A DNA stretch of 64,000 bases from Bacillus sp. V5-8f (lineage in GTDB: Bacteria; Bacillota; Bacilli; Bacillales; DSM-1321): contig NZ_PGUW01000004.1 of NCBI RefSeq assembly GCF_002863565.1, positions 186,001 to 250,000 on the forward strand, written 5' to 3'. Below, in pieces: positions 58,060 to 64,000 of the stretch (the first letter of the stretch is position 1; every line of letters starts with the position of its first letter). The position numbers were made by a program, and so were the translations under genes. The notes beneath the pieces were generated by a model. It saw only the letters and a program-made list of their open reading frames with translations, ran no database searches and had not been told where the DNA came from.

Positions 58060-58204
58060 GAACCGGATTGTGGACCGGACGGATTTATCCAAAAACTAAA
58101 ATAAACTTGCCAGCTTTTTGTCAAACAGTTTTTTTCTTTGTTTAAGCCTGGTTGTTAAAACAAAAAATAAAAAAGCAAGAAAATCTGTACAAGGAGCTGG
58201 TGAT

Positions 58205-58369
58205 ATGAAAGAGCAACAGGGCAACACACCTAAAAAGAGTGCAGGAGCTATTCGGAATGATGTATTTAATCGAGAAGAATTGAATAATGCACATGTCCAG
58301 CGTGGAACATCAACGGATCAAACCGGTGAAGATATGATTGATGGGGACAATTTAATGGCGAGAACATAA
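58205..58369 (+). CDS. Small hydrophilic protein (YqkK position)
   Basis: This 54-residue protein has a very polar composition, KEQQGNTPKKSAGAIRNDVF then NREELNNAHVQRGTS, and no membrane segment. The ATG follows ACAAGGAGCTGGTGAT; the upstream ORF extension has no site. It sits between the endonuclease Q-like gene and spoIIM, where B. subtilis has yqkK, but I cannot confirm similarity. The function is unknown. A hairpin follows. Confidence 0.65.
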   Translation: MKEQQGNTPKKSAGAIRNDVFNREELNNAHVQRGTSTDQTGEDMIDGDNLMART

Positions 58370-58390
58370 GAGAATCTCGTAATTGTAAAA

Positions 58391-58416
58391 GAGGGCAGCC
58401 TATGACCGGGCTGCCT
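58391..58416. terminator. Hairpin after the small hydrophilic gene
   Basis: GGCAGCC and GGCTGCC form a seven-base-pair stem with an eight-base loop, followed by TTCTGTTGTT on the plus strand and preceded by an A-run. The remaining gap to spoIIM (about 160 bases) has no gene. Confidence 0.55.
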
Positions 58417-58579
58417 TCTGTTGTTGTCATACCCAGTGGAACCGATGAAAACATCCCTTTCTTCGCGGTGAAATTGTGTGCGCAGATTTTTCAGCTCTAT
58501 AAATCTTGTAACCAAAATGATAGTCATAAATAGCCCTCCTAAACATAGAATCTAGTAATGACAAGCGGGAGGATATAAG

Positions 58580-59227
58580 ATGAAAAAAAGGTCTGCCATA
58601 CAAAATGCTGCAAAAAAACATATCACCGAACATTCCTCATTATATGTTTTCATAACCGTGTTGTTTTTAATGGGTGTCATATTTGGGGCCGTGCTGGTAA
58701 ATAGTCTAAGCTTTACGCAAAAAGAGGATTTATTTTATTATCTGTCCCGTTTTTTCGGACAGGTTTCACAAGGGAAAGTAGCCTCGGATCATGAAATGTT
58801 TATGACAAGCCTAGCTCATAATGTAAAATATATCGGGTTCATTTGGATATTAGGAATCTCTATCATTGGTTTGCCGGTTATTCTCGTTTTACTTTTTTTA
58901 AAAGGTATGGTCGTGGGTTTTACGGTGGGATTCCTGGTCAACCAGATGGGATGGAACGGCTTTTTACTAGCGTTCGTTTCCATCCTTCCGCAAAATATTT
59001 TTATCGTCCCCATTTTTATTATCATTGCGGCAATGTCTGTGTCGTTATCGATAAAAATGATCCGCAGGGTTTTATTAAAACAGGTACGTGAGCCGTTAAA
59101 GCCTATCATTTCGCGATACATCTTGTCCCTTGCCGTTTCTATCGTATTCCTTTCGGCAGCAGGAGCGATTGAGGCATACATGTCACCGGCTCTCATGAAA
59201 AGTGTTGTCAGCTTCCTTGGGAAATAG
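58580..59227 (+). CDS. spoIIM: Stage II sporulation protein M
   Basis: This 215-residue integral membrane protein has five hydrophobic segments (about residues 20-40, 82-105, 110-130, 145-165, 185-205). SpoIIM belongs to the SpoIID-SpoIIM-SpoIIP peptidoglycan degradation machine that drives septal thinning and engulfment in the mother cell. GFIWILGISIIGLPVILVLL and GFTVGFLVNQMGWNGF are typical. The ribosome binding site is GGGAGGATA. Position before fur is as in B. subtilis. Confidence 0.93.
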   Translation: MKKRSAIQNAAKKHITEHSSLYVFITVLFLMGVIFGAVLVNSLSFTQKEDLFYYLSRFFGQVSQGKVASDHEMFMTSLAHNVKYIGFIWILGISIIGLPVILVLLFLKGMVVGFTVGFLVNQMGWNGFLLAFVSILPQNIFIVPIFIIIAAMSVSLSIKMIRRVLLKQVREPLKPIISRYILSLAVSIVFLSAAGAIEAYMSPALMKSVVSFLGK

Positions 59228-59244
59228 GTTTCAGAGGACAACAT

Positions 59245-59600
59245 GAGCGTTGCATCGCACGAGAAATTCAGCTTTTCGAGGGTCTCATCACAAAAATCAA
59301 AGATTTTTTGACTGAGAAAACTTTCGCCGAAAACATTATCTGGTGACGTGAACGATGCTGCATGCTGTAGCGGGGTTAGTCGATATTCTTTACCTAAAAA
59401 TGTTTTTTTTTACTATAAGAAAAATATAACTTGGCAGCTCTGGTGTTAGACGACGTAGCGGCGCCAAGTTTAGGAATAAAGTAGAACACAGGCTAATAAC
59501 GCCACATCCCCATGTCTTCGCCTGTTTGACCCAGATCCTCACAAAGCTACTGCTTTATTTCTGCGATATAATGCTGCCGAAGCCTTCCTTGTCCTGTGCG
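59245..59600. repeat. Modular dispersed repeat, copy B
   Basis: The 500-base gap between spoIIM and fur has ATCGCACGA (59254-59262), AGCTTTTCGAG (59270-59280), the palindrome around AAAATCAAAGATTTTTT (59293-59309), GTTAGTCGA (59375-59383) and GAAGCCTTCCTTGT (59579-59592). These blocks are those of copy A in a different order. No gene is supported in the gap. Confidence 0.6.
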
Positions 59601-59675
59601 CCTAACTACCCGTGTGACTTCGCCTTTACAAGGCTTGCCAATCGGCGAGTTTTCTAACGTTGTAACAATTGTATT

Positions 59676-59703
59676 TTGACAGTTTTCCCTCTTTTGTTAT
59701 AAT
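59676..59703 (+). promoter_or_regulatory. SigA promoter of fur
   Basis: A perfect TTGACA and TATAAT are separated by 16 bases, 31 bases before the fur start. The -10 sits in TTATAATAATATAG, which resembles one half of a PerR box; PerR control of fur is known in B. subtilis but the second half-site is poor here. Confidence 0.75.
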
Positions 59704-59734
59704 AATATAGATAGTGGCGCGGGAGGGAAAAGGT

Positions 59735-60193
59735 ATGGAAAGCAGAATTGATAGAATAAAGAAACAGTTGCACTCGTCAAGCTATAAACTCACACCCCAG
59801 CGGGAAGCAACCGTCCGCGTTTTACTTGAGCATGAAGAGGATCACCTAAGCGCAGAAGACGTTTACCTCCTTGTCAAAGAAAAGTCGCCGGAAATAGGTT
59901 TGGCAACTGTATATCGTACACTAGAATTGCTTACCGAATTAAAAATAGTAGATAAAATAAATTTTGGAGATGGAGTGTCCCGATACGATTTAAGGCAGGA
60001 AGGAGCCGCCCACTTCCACCACCATCTAGTGTGCATCGAATGCGGTGCGGTTGATGAAATTCAAGATGACCTGCTTGAAGACGTGGAGGCCATCGTGGAA
60101 CGGGATTGGAACTTCAAGATAAAGGACCATCGATTAACATTCCATGGGATCTGCCACAGATGCCAGGAAAAAATACAGGATGACGATGAATGA
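59735..60193 (+). CDS. fur: Ferric uptake regulator Fur
   Basis: This 152-residue metalloregulator has an N-terminal winged helix (about residues 8-85; YKLTPQREATVRVL and IGLATVYRTLELLTEL) and a C-terminal dimerisation domain with FHHHLVCIECGAVDEI and GICHRCQE, giving the two CxxC zinc pairs. It represses iron uptake genes with Fe2+. Fur rather than PerR or Zur is indicated by synteny with spoIIM and xerD. The ATG at 59735 follows GGGAGGGAAAAGG; the longer ORF start precedes this site. A terminator follows. Confidence 0.93.
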   Translation: MESRIDRIKKQLHSSSYKLTPQREATVRVLLEHEEDHLSAEDVYLLVKEKSPEIGLATVYRTLELLTELKIVDKINFGDGVSRYDLRQEGAAHFHHHLVCIECGAVDEIQDDLLEDVEAIVERDWNFKIKDHRLTFHGICHRCQEKIQDDDE

Positions 60194-60200
60194 TTACATA

Positions 60201-60229
60201 ACCTTTTCCATGCGGAAGAGGTTTTTATT
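60201..60229 (+). terminator. Terminator of fur
   Basis: ACCTTTTCC and GGAAGAGGT pair (with one mismatch) around ATGC and are followed by TTTTATTTAT. Confidence 0.7.
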
Positions 60230-60367
60230 TATATAATCATCTTTTTCTTACTCCATTTCTTTCGGTAGTATGTATAAATCTTGTCCGAGCTGGCATAGAT
60301 TGAAAGAAGAGAAGGTACGCACGAAACAGTATAAATATCGGAATACCAGAAATAGGGAGGGAAAAAG

Positions 60368-60595
60368 ATGAGTTCTCCTTTTAAGGCAGTAGTCCACACA
60401 GTGAAAGTTTTCATTCTCTTCGTGGGCTTTACTGTTCTTTTTTACATCGGAATGATATGGTTGAACAGAGAGTATGAAAACTATCATCGGTATGAAGAGC
60501 CTAAGGGAGCGGCAATAAAGGTAACAAAAGCTGTGGAATCCAGCAGTGATTCCTGGTTTGACCGATTGATGCTTCTGTATCTAAATGGGGAGTAA
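60368..60595 (+). CDS. yqzK: DUF4227 protein YqzK
   Basis: This 75-residue protein has one membrane helix (about residues 12-32: [20 protein letters not shown]) and a short polar tail ending [11 protein letters not shown]. The pattern matches B. subtilis YqzK (DUF4227), located between fur and ripX/xerD. The function is unknown. The ribosome binding site is AGGGAGGG. It ends five bases before xerD, so the two are co-transcribed. Confidence 0.87.
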   Translation: MSSPFKAVVHTVKVFILFVGFTVLFYIGMIWLNREYENYHRYEEPKGAAIKVTKAVESSSDSWFDRLMLLYLNGE

Positions 60596-60600
60596 TGTTA

Positions 60601-61494
60601 ATGGAAGACCAATTAAGAGATTTTATTCATTTTTTAACGGTGGAAAAGGGTTTGGCAAAAAATACGTTAATTTCTTATGAGCGTGATTTAAAATCCTATA
60701 TGGCCTATTCAAGGAATGTGGAGCAGCTCACCTCCTGGAATGAATGCAGGCGGGTGCATATCATCCATTTTTTATCTCATTTAAAGGACCAGGGGAAATC
60801 GTCAAAAACGCTCGCACGCCATATCGCATCCATCAGGTCCTTTCATCAATTTCTGATTCGGGAAAAAGTGTGTGACCAAGACCCATCGGTTCATATCGAA
60901 ACGCCGCAGGCAGAGCGGAGCCTTCCAAAGGTGTTAAGCATGGAGGAGGTTGAAGCTTTGCTTGAGGCACCTAAATTGAAGGATGAGTATGGTTTGAGGG
61001 ATAAAGCAATGCTCGAACTCCTTTATGCGACAGGCATGCGGGTCAGCGAGCTTATTAACCTGGATGTTGGTGACATACATGCAACAATGGGATTTGTACG
61101 CTGCATAGGAAAAGGAAATAAGGAACGGATCATTCCAATTGGGAAAACGGCATTACATGCAATCGAACAGTATTTAAATAAGGGCAGGGGAAAGTTTGCT
61201 TCAGGCAGCAAAAAGACCGAGTCCCTTTTTTTAAATCATCATGGAAACAGGCTAACCAGGCAAGGCTTTTGGAAAATTTTAAAAAAGCTGGCCAAGGACG
61301 CACGTATTGAAAAAGAACTGACCCCTCATACGTTAAGACATTCGTTCGCAACCCATTTATTGATGAATGGCGCAGACCTTCGCGCCGTACAAGAAATGCT
61401 TGGCCATGCGGATATCTCAACAACCCAGATCTACACGCACGTGACAAATGTTCGGTTGAAGGAAGTGTATTCTAAGTTCCATCCACGTGCCTGA
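60601..61494 (+). CDS. xerD: Tyrosine recombinase XerD (RipX)
   Basis: This 297-residue recombinase acts with CodV/XerC at dif to resolve chromosome dimers. It has an N-terminal SAM-like domain (about residues 1-85) and a catalytic domain with arginine in [13 protein letters not shown] near 146, lysine in [23 protein letters not shown] near 240-251, and the nucleophile tyrosine in [11 protein letters not shown] near 277. I chose the ATG at 60601, nine bases from GGGGAG; the ATG two codons earlier is too close. No dif site was found in the window. Confidence 0.95.
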   Translation: MEDQLRDFIHFLTVEKGLAKNTLISYERDLKSYMAYSRNVEQLTSWNECRRVHIIHFLSHLKDQGKSSKTLARHIASIRSFHQFLIREKVCDQDPSVHIETPQAERSLPKVLSMEEVEALLEAPKLKDEYGLRDKAMLELLYATGMRVSELINLDVGDIHATMGFVRCIGKGNKERIIPIGKTALHAIEQYLNKGRGKFASGSKKTESLFLNHHGNRLTRQGFWKILKKLAKDARIEKELTPHTLRHSFATHLLMNGADLRAVQEMLGHADISTTQIYTHVTNVRLKEVYSKFHPRA

Positions 61495-61516
61495 AACAAT
61501 AGATTAATAGACCGTA

Positions 61517-61569
61517 AAGCAGCTGGCAAAAGAGTGAGTAATTAAAATTGTCTTTTCGGCCAGCTTTTT
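61517..61569 (+). terminator. Terminator of yqzK-xerD
   Basis: AAGCAGCTGGC pairs in part with GCCAGCTTTTT across a long loop. The seven-base-pair core AGCTGGC/GCCAGCT is followed by five T. Confidence 0.6.
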
Positions 61570-61602
61570 ACATTTATTTTGTCGTTGAATCACAATTTAT
61601 AT

Positions 61603-61632
61603 TTGTCACGACGAAATTAAATTGTTTACAAT
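61603..61632 (+). promoter_or_regulatory. Likely SigA promoter of the deoB operon
   Basis: TTGTCA and TACAAT are separated by 18 bases, about 120 bases upstream of deoB, leaving a leader of roughly 110 bases. Confidence 0.5.
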
Positions 61633-61638
61633 ATAGTT

Positions 61639-61652
61639 GTCAGACTTCTGAC
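61639..61652. promoter_or_regulatory. Palindrome at the deoB transcription start, candidate operator
   Basis: GTCAGA-CT-TCTGAC is a perfect palindrome with a two-base centre, placed just after the -10 sequence where a repressor would block initiation. The regulator is unknown; the shape suits a GntR-type dimer. Confidence 0.4.
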
Positions 61653-61750
61653 TTTTCGTTAGTTTACATATGTTTTAAAGGTTATTTGGGTTTTTTGGGG
61701 GTAAAATGAAACATTATAGAAGAAGAATTGAATACATAGGAGGGACAAAC

Positions 61751-62938
61751 ATGCAGGAAAATTCTCGTTTTAAAAGAATATTTTTAATTGTGATGGACTC
61801 TGTTGGAATCGGGGAGGCGCCAGATGCCGACTTATTTGGCGATGAGGGCTCCGACACCCTTGGGCATATCGCTGAGAAAATGAATGGATTGAATATGCCC
61901 AATCTAGGAAAAATGGGACTCAGTAATATCCGTGAAATAAAAGGGATTGAAAAGGCCGTTCAGCCAACCGCCTATTATACGAAGATGAAAGAGGCTTCCA
62001 GAGGGAAGGATACGATGACCGGACATTGGGAGATTATGGGGTTAAATATCAGCACACCGTTCAAGACATTCCCCAATGGATTTCCGGAACTACTGATTCA
62101 GGAACTGCAGGGAAAAACGGGTAGAAGCATCATTGGCAACAAGCCGGCAAGCGGTACGGAAATTATTGAAGAGCTTGGCGCGACACATATGGAGACTGGT
62201 GCGTTGATTGTATATACGTCTGCTGACTCGGTCCTGCAGATTGCCGCGCATGAAGAAATTGTCCCTTTAGAAGAATTATATAAAATATGTGAAATTGCGC
62301 GCGAGATCACAATGGCTGATGAATTCAAGGTTGGCCGCGTCATCGCGCGTCCATTTGTCGGTGAACCAGGGAACTTTAAGAGAACTGCAAACCGGCATGA
62401 TTATGCTTTGAAGCCATTCGGCAGAACGGTCATGAATGAGTTGAAGGATGCGGGCTATGACATTCTGGCAATTGGTAAAATCTCCGATATATATGATGGT
62501 GAAGGTGTGACAGAGTCATTCCGGACGGTTTCCAATATGGATGGCATGGAGAAGCTGCTTCAAACAATCGATATGAACTTTACCGGGTTAAGCTTTTTGA
62601 ATCTTGTTGATTTCGATGCCTTATATGGCCATCGCCGTGATCCACAAGGATATGGCGAGGCACTCGAGGAATTTGATGCCAGAATCCCTGAGGTACTAGG
62701 AAAATTAACAGATGAAGATTTATTGATAATTACTGCCGACCATGGAAACGACCCAGTTCATCCTGGTACGGACCATACACGTGAATATGTGCCGTTGCTT
62801 GTGTATTCCAAACGTTTTGGAGAGGGCAAAGAAATTCCTATCCGGGACACTTTCGCTGATGTCGGGGCAACTGTTGCAGCCAATTTTAATGTAAAAATGC
62901 CTTCTTTCGGCAAAAGCATTTTTGGAGATATGAAATAA
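61751..62938 (+). CDS. deoB: Phosphopentomutase
   Basis: This 395-residue alkaline-phosphatase-superfamily enzyme interconverts (deoxy)ribose 1- and 5-phosphate. The metal site starts with [19 protein letters not shown] at residues 12-30, the phosphothreonine region is [12 protein letters not shown] near 85, and late metal motifs are TADHGNDP near 332 and [14 protein letters not shown] near 342. The ATG at 61751 follows AGGAGGGAC; an in-frame start 15 codons earlier has no site. punA and pdp follow, so the unit salvages nucleosides to pentose phosphate. Confidence 0.96.
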   Translation: MQENSRFKRIFLIVMDSVGIGEAPDADLFGDEGSDTLGHIAEKMNGLNMPNLGKMGLSNIREIKGIEKAVQPTAYYTKMKEASRGKDTMTGHWEIMGLNISTPFKTFPNGFPELLIQELQGKTGRSIIGNKPASGTEIIEELGATHMETGALIVYTSADSVLQIAAHEEIVPLEELYKICEIAREITMADEFKVGRVIARPFVGEPGNFKRTANRHDYALKPFGRTVMNELKDAGYDILAIGKISDIYDGEGVTESFRTVSNMDGMEKLLQTIDMNFTGLSFLNLVDFDALYGHRRDPQGYGEALEEFDARIPEVLGKLTDEDLLIITADHGNDPVHPGTDHTREYVPLLVYSKRFGEGKEIPIRDTFADVGATVAANFNVKMPSFGKSIFGDMK

Positions 62939-62951
62939 GGAGAAAAATAAT

Positions 62952-63767
62952 ATGTTTGAGAAATTAAAAACTGCAGCTTCATTTATTGAAGGAAAGCTTA
63001 ATGGCAAGCAGCCGGAAATAGGCCTGATTTTAGGATCCGGCCTGGGTGTGCTTGCTGACGAGATTGAAAATCCAGTGAAAATACCTTATCAAGATATTCC
63101 AGAGTTTCCGGTTTCAACAGTTGAAGGCCATGCTGGCCAGTTGGTCATTGGGCAGCTTAGTGGCAAATTGGTTGTGGCGATGCAGGGAAGGTTCCATTTC
63201 TATGAGGGCTATTCTATGGATAAAGTCACGTTTCCGGTACGGGTAATGAAGTTACTCGGTGTCGAGACGCTTATTGTTACGAATGCGGCAGGCGGCGTAA
63301 ATGAAAGTTTTCAAGCCGGTGATCTAATGCTCATCACCGACCACATTAATAATACTGGGACAAATCCGTTGATCGGGCCGAATGATGAGCGTTTTGGCCC
63401 GCGTTTTCCAGATCTGTCGGAAGCCTACAGCAGGAATTTGCAAGCTATTGCTAAAAGGGTAGCAGAAAAATTGAATATTGACTTAAAAGAAGGAGTTTAT
63501 GTGGGAAATTCCGGACCAACCTATGAAACTCCATCTGAAGTAAAGCTGGCTAGAATACTGGGTGGAGATGCGGTTGGAATGTCAACCGTACCGGAAGTCA
63601 TTGTTGCAAGGCACTCAGCAATCAAGGTTCTAGGTATTTCTTGCATCACAAACATGGCAGCTGGAATTCTCGATCAACCGCTTTCCCATGAAGAAGTGAT
63701 TGAAACCACGGAAAAGGTAAAATCCAGCTTTTTAAGCTTCATTAAAGAAATCGTCCACGAAATCTAA
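62952..63767 (+). CDS. punA: Purine-nucleoside phosphorylase (PunA/PupG)
   Basis: This 271-residue enzyme of the trimeric PNP class cleaves guanosine- and inosine-type nucleosides with phosphate. It has [15 protein letters not shown] near residue 27, [18 protein letters not shown] near 77, [17 protein letters not shown] near 110, and [24 protein letters not shown] near 215. The length excludes the smaller DeoD type. It lies 13 bases after deoB with AATAAGGAG, and its ribose 1-phosphate product is the substrate of DeoB. Confidence 0.96.
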   Translation: MFEKLKTAASFIEGKLNGKQPEIGLILGSGLGVLADEIENPVKIPYQDIPEFPVSTVEGHAGQLVIGQLSGKLVVAMQGRFHFYEGYSMDKVTFPVRVMKLLGVETLIVTNAAGGVNESFQAGDLMLITDHINNTGTNPLIGPNDERFGPRFPDLSEAYSRNLQAIAKRVAEKLNIDLKEGVYVGNSGPTYETPSEVKLARILGGDAVGMSTVPEVIVARHSAIKVLGISCITNMAAGILDQPLSHEEVIETTEKVKSSFLSFIKEIVHEI

Positions 63768-63808
63768 AATTACAAATTGGGTGAATACCTCCACAAAGGG
63801 TGATTGAA

Positions 63809-64000
63809 ATGAGAATGGTTGATTTAATCGAAAAAAAACGCGACGGCTTGGAGTTATCAGCGGAGGAAATCAAGTTTATCATTGCGGGGTTTACGAATGG
63901 CTCCATCCCGGATTATCAAATGAGCGCCCTTTCGATGGCCATTTTTTTTAAGGGGATGACGGAAAAGGAACGTGCCGACTTAACGATGGCAATGGTTGAA
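63809..64000 (+). CDS. pdp: Pyrimidine-nucleoside phosphorylase, N-terminal part
   Basis: Sixty-four codons are visible before the window ends. [20 protein letters not shown] and [20 protein letters not shown] are the family N-terminus (glycosyl transferase family 3 helical domain). The enzyme cleaves uridine and thymidine with phosphate. The ATG follows AAGGGTGATTGAA. It completes the order deoB-punA-pdp known from Bacillus. Confidence 0.94.
   Translation, partial: MRMVDLIEKKRDGLELSAEEIKFIIAGFTNGSIPDYQMSALSMAIFFKGMTEKERADLTMAMVE

Overview
The window is a piece of the core chromosome of a low-to-mid GC Firmicute of the family Bacillaceae, close in gene order to Bacillus subtilis between spoIIIA and the deo/pup genes. 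The main pointers are the sporulation genes (spoIIIAE-AH, spoIVB, spo0A, spoIIM, an mciZ-like gene), TTG/GTG starts with strong AGGAGG-type ribosome binding sites, a T-box leader, Gram-positive LexA boxes and 0A boxes. All functional calls come from reading motifs and from recalled family and B. subtilis knowledge; no search was run.

Layout. 1-2.7 kb: end of the spoIIIA operon. 3.0-5.3 kb: accB-accC-yqhY. 5.7-14.9 kb: a housekeeping run (nusB, folD, xseA, xseB, ispA, dxs, tlyA, argR, recN). 15.1-17.6 kb: spoIVB and spo0A. 17.9-27.1 kb: the branched-chain keto acid block, with yqzF, the sigma-54 activator bkdR, a sigma-54 promoter, a decayed ptb, then bcd, lpdV, bkdAA, bkdAB and bkdB. 27.3-32.5 kb: methylmalonyl-CoA mutase (mutA, mutB) and its GTPase chaperone meaB. 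32.8-38.5 kb: brxB, yqjA, a frameshifted L,D-transpeptidase, a tiny prli42 gene on the minus strand, methylmalonyl-CoA epimerase, a propionyl-CoA carboxylase beta subunit and a peptidase. 38.6-49.9 kb: DNA polymerase IV, gnd, zwf, rnz, namA, proI with a T-box, yqjP, yqjQ and a lipoprotein. 50.0-52.7 kb: a broken NlpC/P60 gene, a LexA-controlled UvrX-type polymerase with its YolD partner, and a modular repeat. 52.7-59.2 kb: small redox genes, yqkD/E/F, mciZ, nudF, an endonuclease Q-like gene and spoIIM. 59.2-64 kb: a second copy of the repeat, then fur, yqzK, xerD, deoB, punA and the start of pdp.

How the genes fit together. The bkd genes turn branched-chain amino acids into acyl-CoAs. Isoleucine and valine carbon reaches propionyl-CoA. 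The neighbouring carboxyltransferase, epimerase and B12-dependent mutase can carry that to succinyl-CoA. The window contains no 2-methylcitrate (mmg) genes, and ptb is a pseudogene with no buk between bcd and lpdV. This suggests the lineage gave up phosphorylating branched acyl-CoAs and instead feeds them into the TCA cycle or lipid synthesis.

Most notable observations: the ptb remnant; a 16-bp perfect inverted repeat placed where a BkdR enhancer would be expected; an mciZ homologue with a C-terminal extension; the 31-residue Prli42; three broken or decayed genes (L,D-transpeptidase, NlpC/P60, and a minus-strand fragment behind yqkE); and a dispersed modular repeat. I found no CRISPR array, rRNA, tRNA, intact insertion sequence or prophage.
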